Below are positions 7,244-7,451 of a stretch of 7,451 nucleotides of DNA, in pieces. Within the stretch, counting starts at the first letter, position 1. Each line of letters starts with the position of its first letter. Location: positions 1 to 7,451 of the forward strand of contig JANXTD010000254.1 of assembly GCA_025352585.1 (NCBI GenBank). Reading direction: 5' to 3'. The notes beneath the pieces are model-generated. The model ran no database searches and was not told the origin of the DNA. It saw nothing but the letters and a program-made list of their open reading frames with translations. The DNA comes from Fimbriiglobus sp. (GTDB lineage Bacteria; Planctomycetota; Planctomycetia; Gemmatales; Gemmataceae). Made by a program: the position numbers and the translations under genes.

Positions 7244-7451
7244 TCACTTCGCCCGCCCGAGCGGCGGCCGGGTGACGCGGACCCCGGGGACGCCGCCGGT
7301 GTCGCCCGTCAGGACGAGTTCGTGCGGCCCGTTGGCGAGGCCGTCCACGGCCAGGGTGTTCGGCGGCGTCACGAAGTGGACCCCTTGGAGGACGGTCTTG
7401 AACGTCACCGTGAGCTTGTCGGGCACCGGCTTGAGGCCGCGCAACGCCAAG
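7244..7451 (-). CDS. C-terminal fragment of a protein of unknown function (5' end outside window)
   Basis: A minus-strand frame enters from the right edge and ends at TGA 7246-7244, giving about 68 residues. The sequence is rich in Val, Thr, Gly and Pro with alternating strand-like segments (KLTVTFKTVLQGVHF, NGPHELVLTGDTGG, VRVTRPP) and ends PLGRAK. It looks like the last beta-sandwich-type domain of a larger, probably exported protein; I do not recognise the family. A TTG near the edge could serve as a start, but the fragment reads as the continuation of a longer frame. yebC lies 58 bases downstream on the same strand with its own candidate promoter between. Confidence 0.55.
   Translation of the reverse strand, partial: LALRGLKPVPDKLTVTFKTVLQGVHFVTPPNTLAVDGLANGPHELVLTGDTGGVPGVRVTRPPLGRAK

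Overview
This is a GC-rich window with eight genes: six complete ones and two cut by the window edges. GC content, secreted proteins with short signal peptides, a planctomycete-looking YebC and an apiosidase-like (DUF4038) enzyme all suggest a planctomycete, perhaps of the Gemmata group. That placement is inference from style and remembered family resemblance. No rRNA, tRNA, CRISPR array, integrase or transposase gene is visible.

Layout. At 1-184 is the 3' end of a plus-strand gene of unknown function, followed by a good intrinsic terminator (203-242). A zinc-dependent alcohol dehydrogenase of the YahK/cinnamyl-alcohol type follows (330-1376, +). It converges with a secreted apiosidase-like glycosidase (1555-2967, -). 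The 178-base gap between their stop codons is mostly filled by a near-perfect 44-bp inverted repeat (1401-1538). The glycosidase gene is divergent from a PYROXD2-like FAD oxidoreductase (3116-4705, +). Their 148-base shared upstream region holds a second inverted structure built from two facing arrays of a degenerate 7-base unit (2989-3101). Downstream on the plus strand is a secreted protein of unknown function (4754-5521). It ends only 10 bases from the end of a convergent minus-strand group: a three-helix membrane protein of unknown function (5532-6407), yebC (6442-7185) and the C-terminal part of another unknown gene (7244-7451).

Functional links. The plus-strand oxidoreductase and secreted protein are close enough (48 bases) to be co-transcribed, though a -10-like TACAAT lies between them. 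yebC and the membrane gene are separated by 34 bases and are probably co-transcribed. yebC has its own candidate promoter in the 58 bases behind the upstream gene. The genes do not form an evident pathway; this looks like ordinary chromosomal housekeeping and peripheral metabolism.

I see no convincing new multi-gene system. The most noteworthy items are the two non-coding inverted-repeat structures, which may be copies of dispersed elements, and the uncharacterised membrane protein behind yebC.
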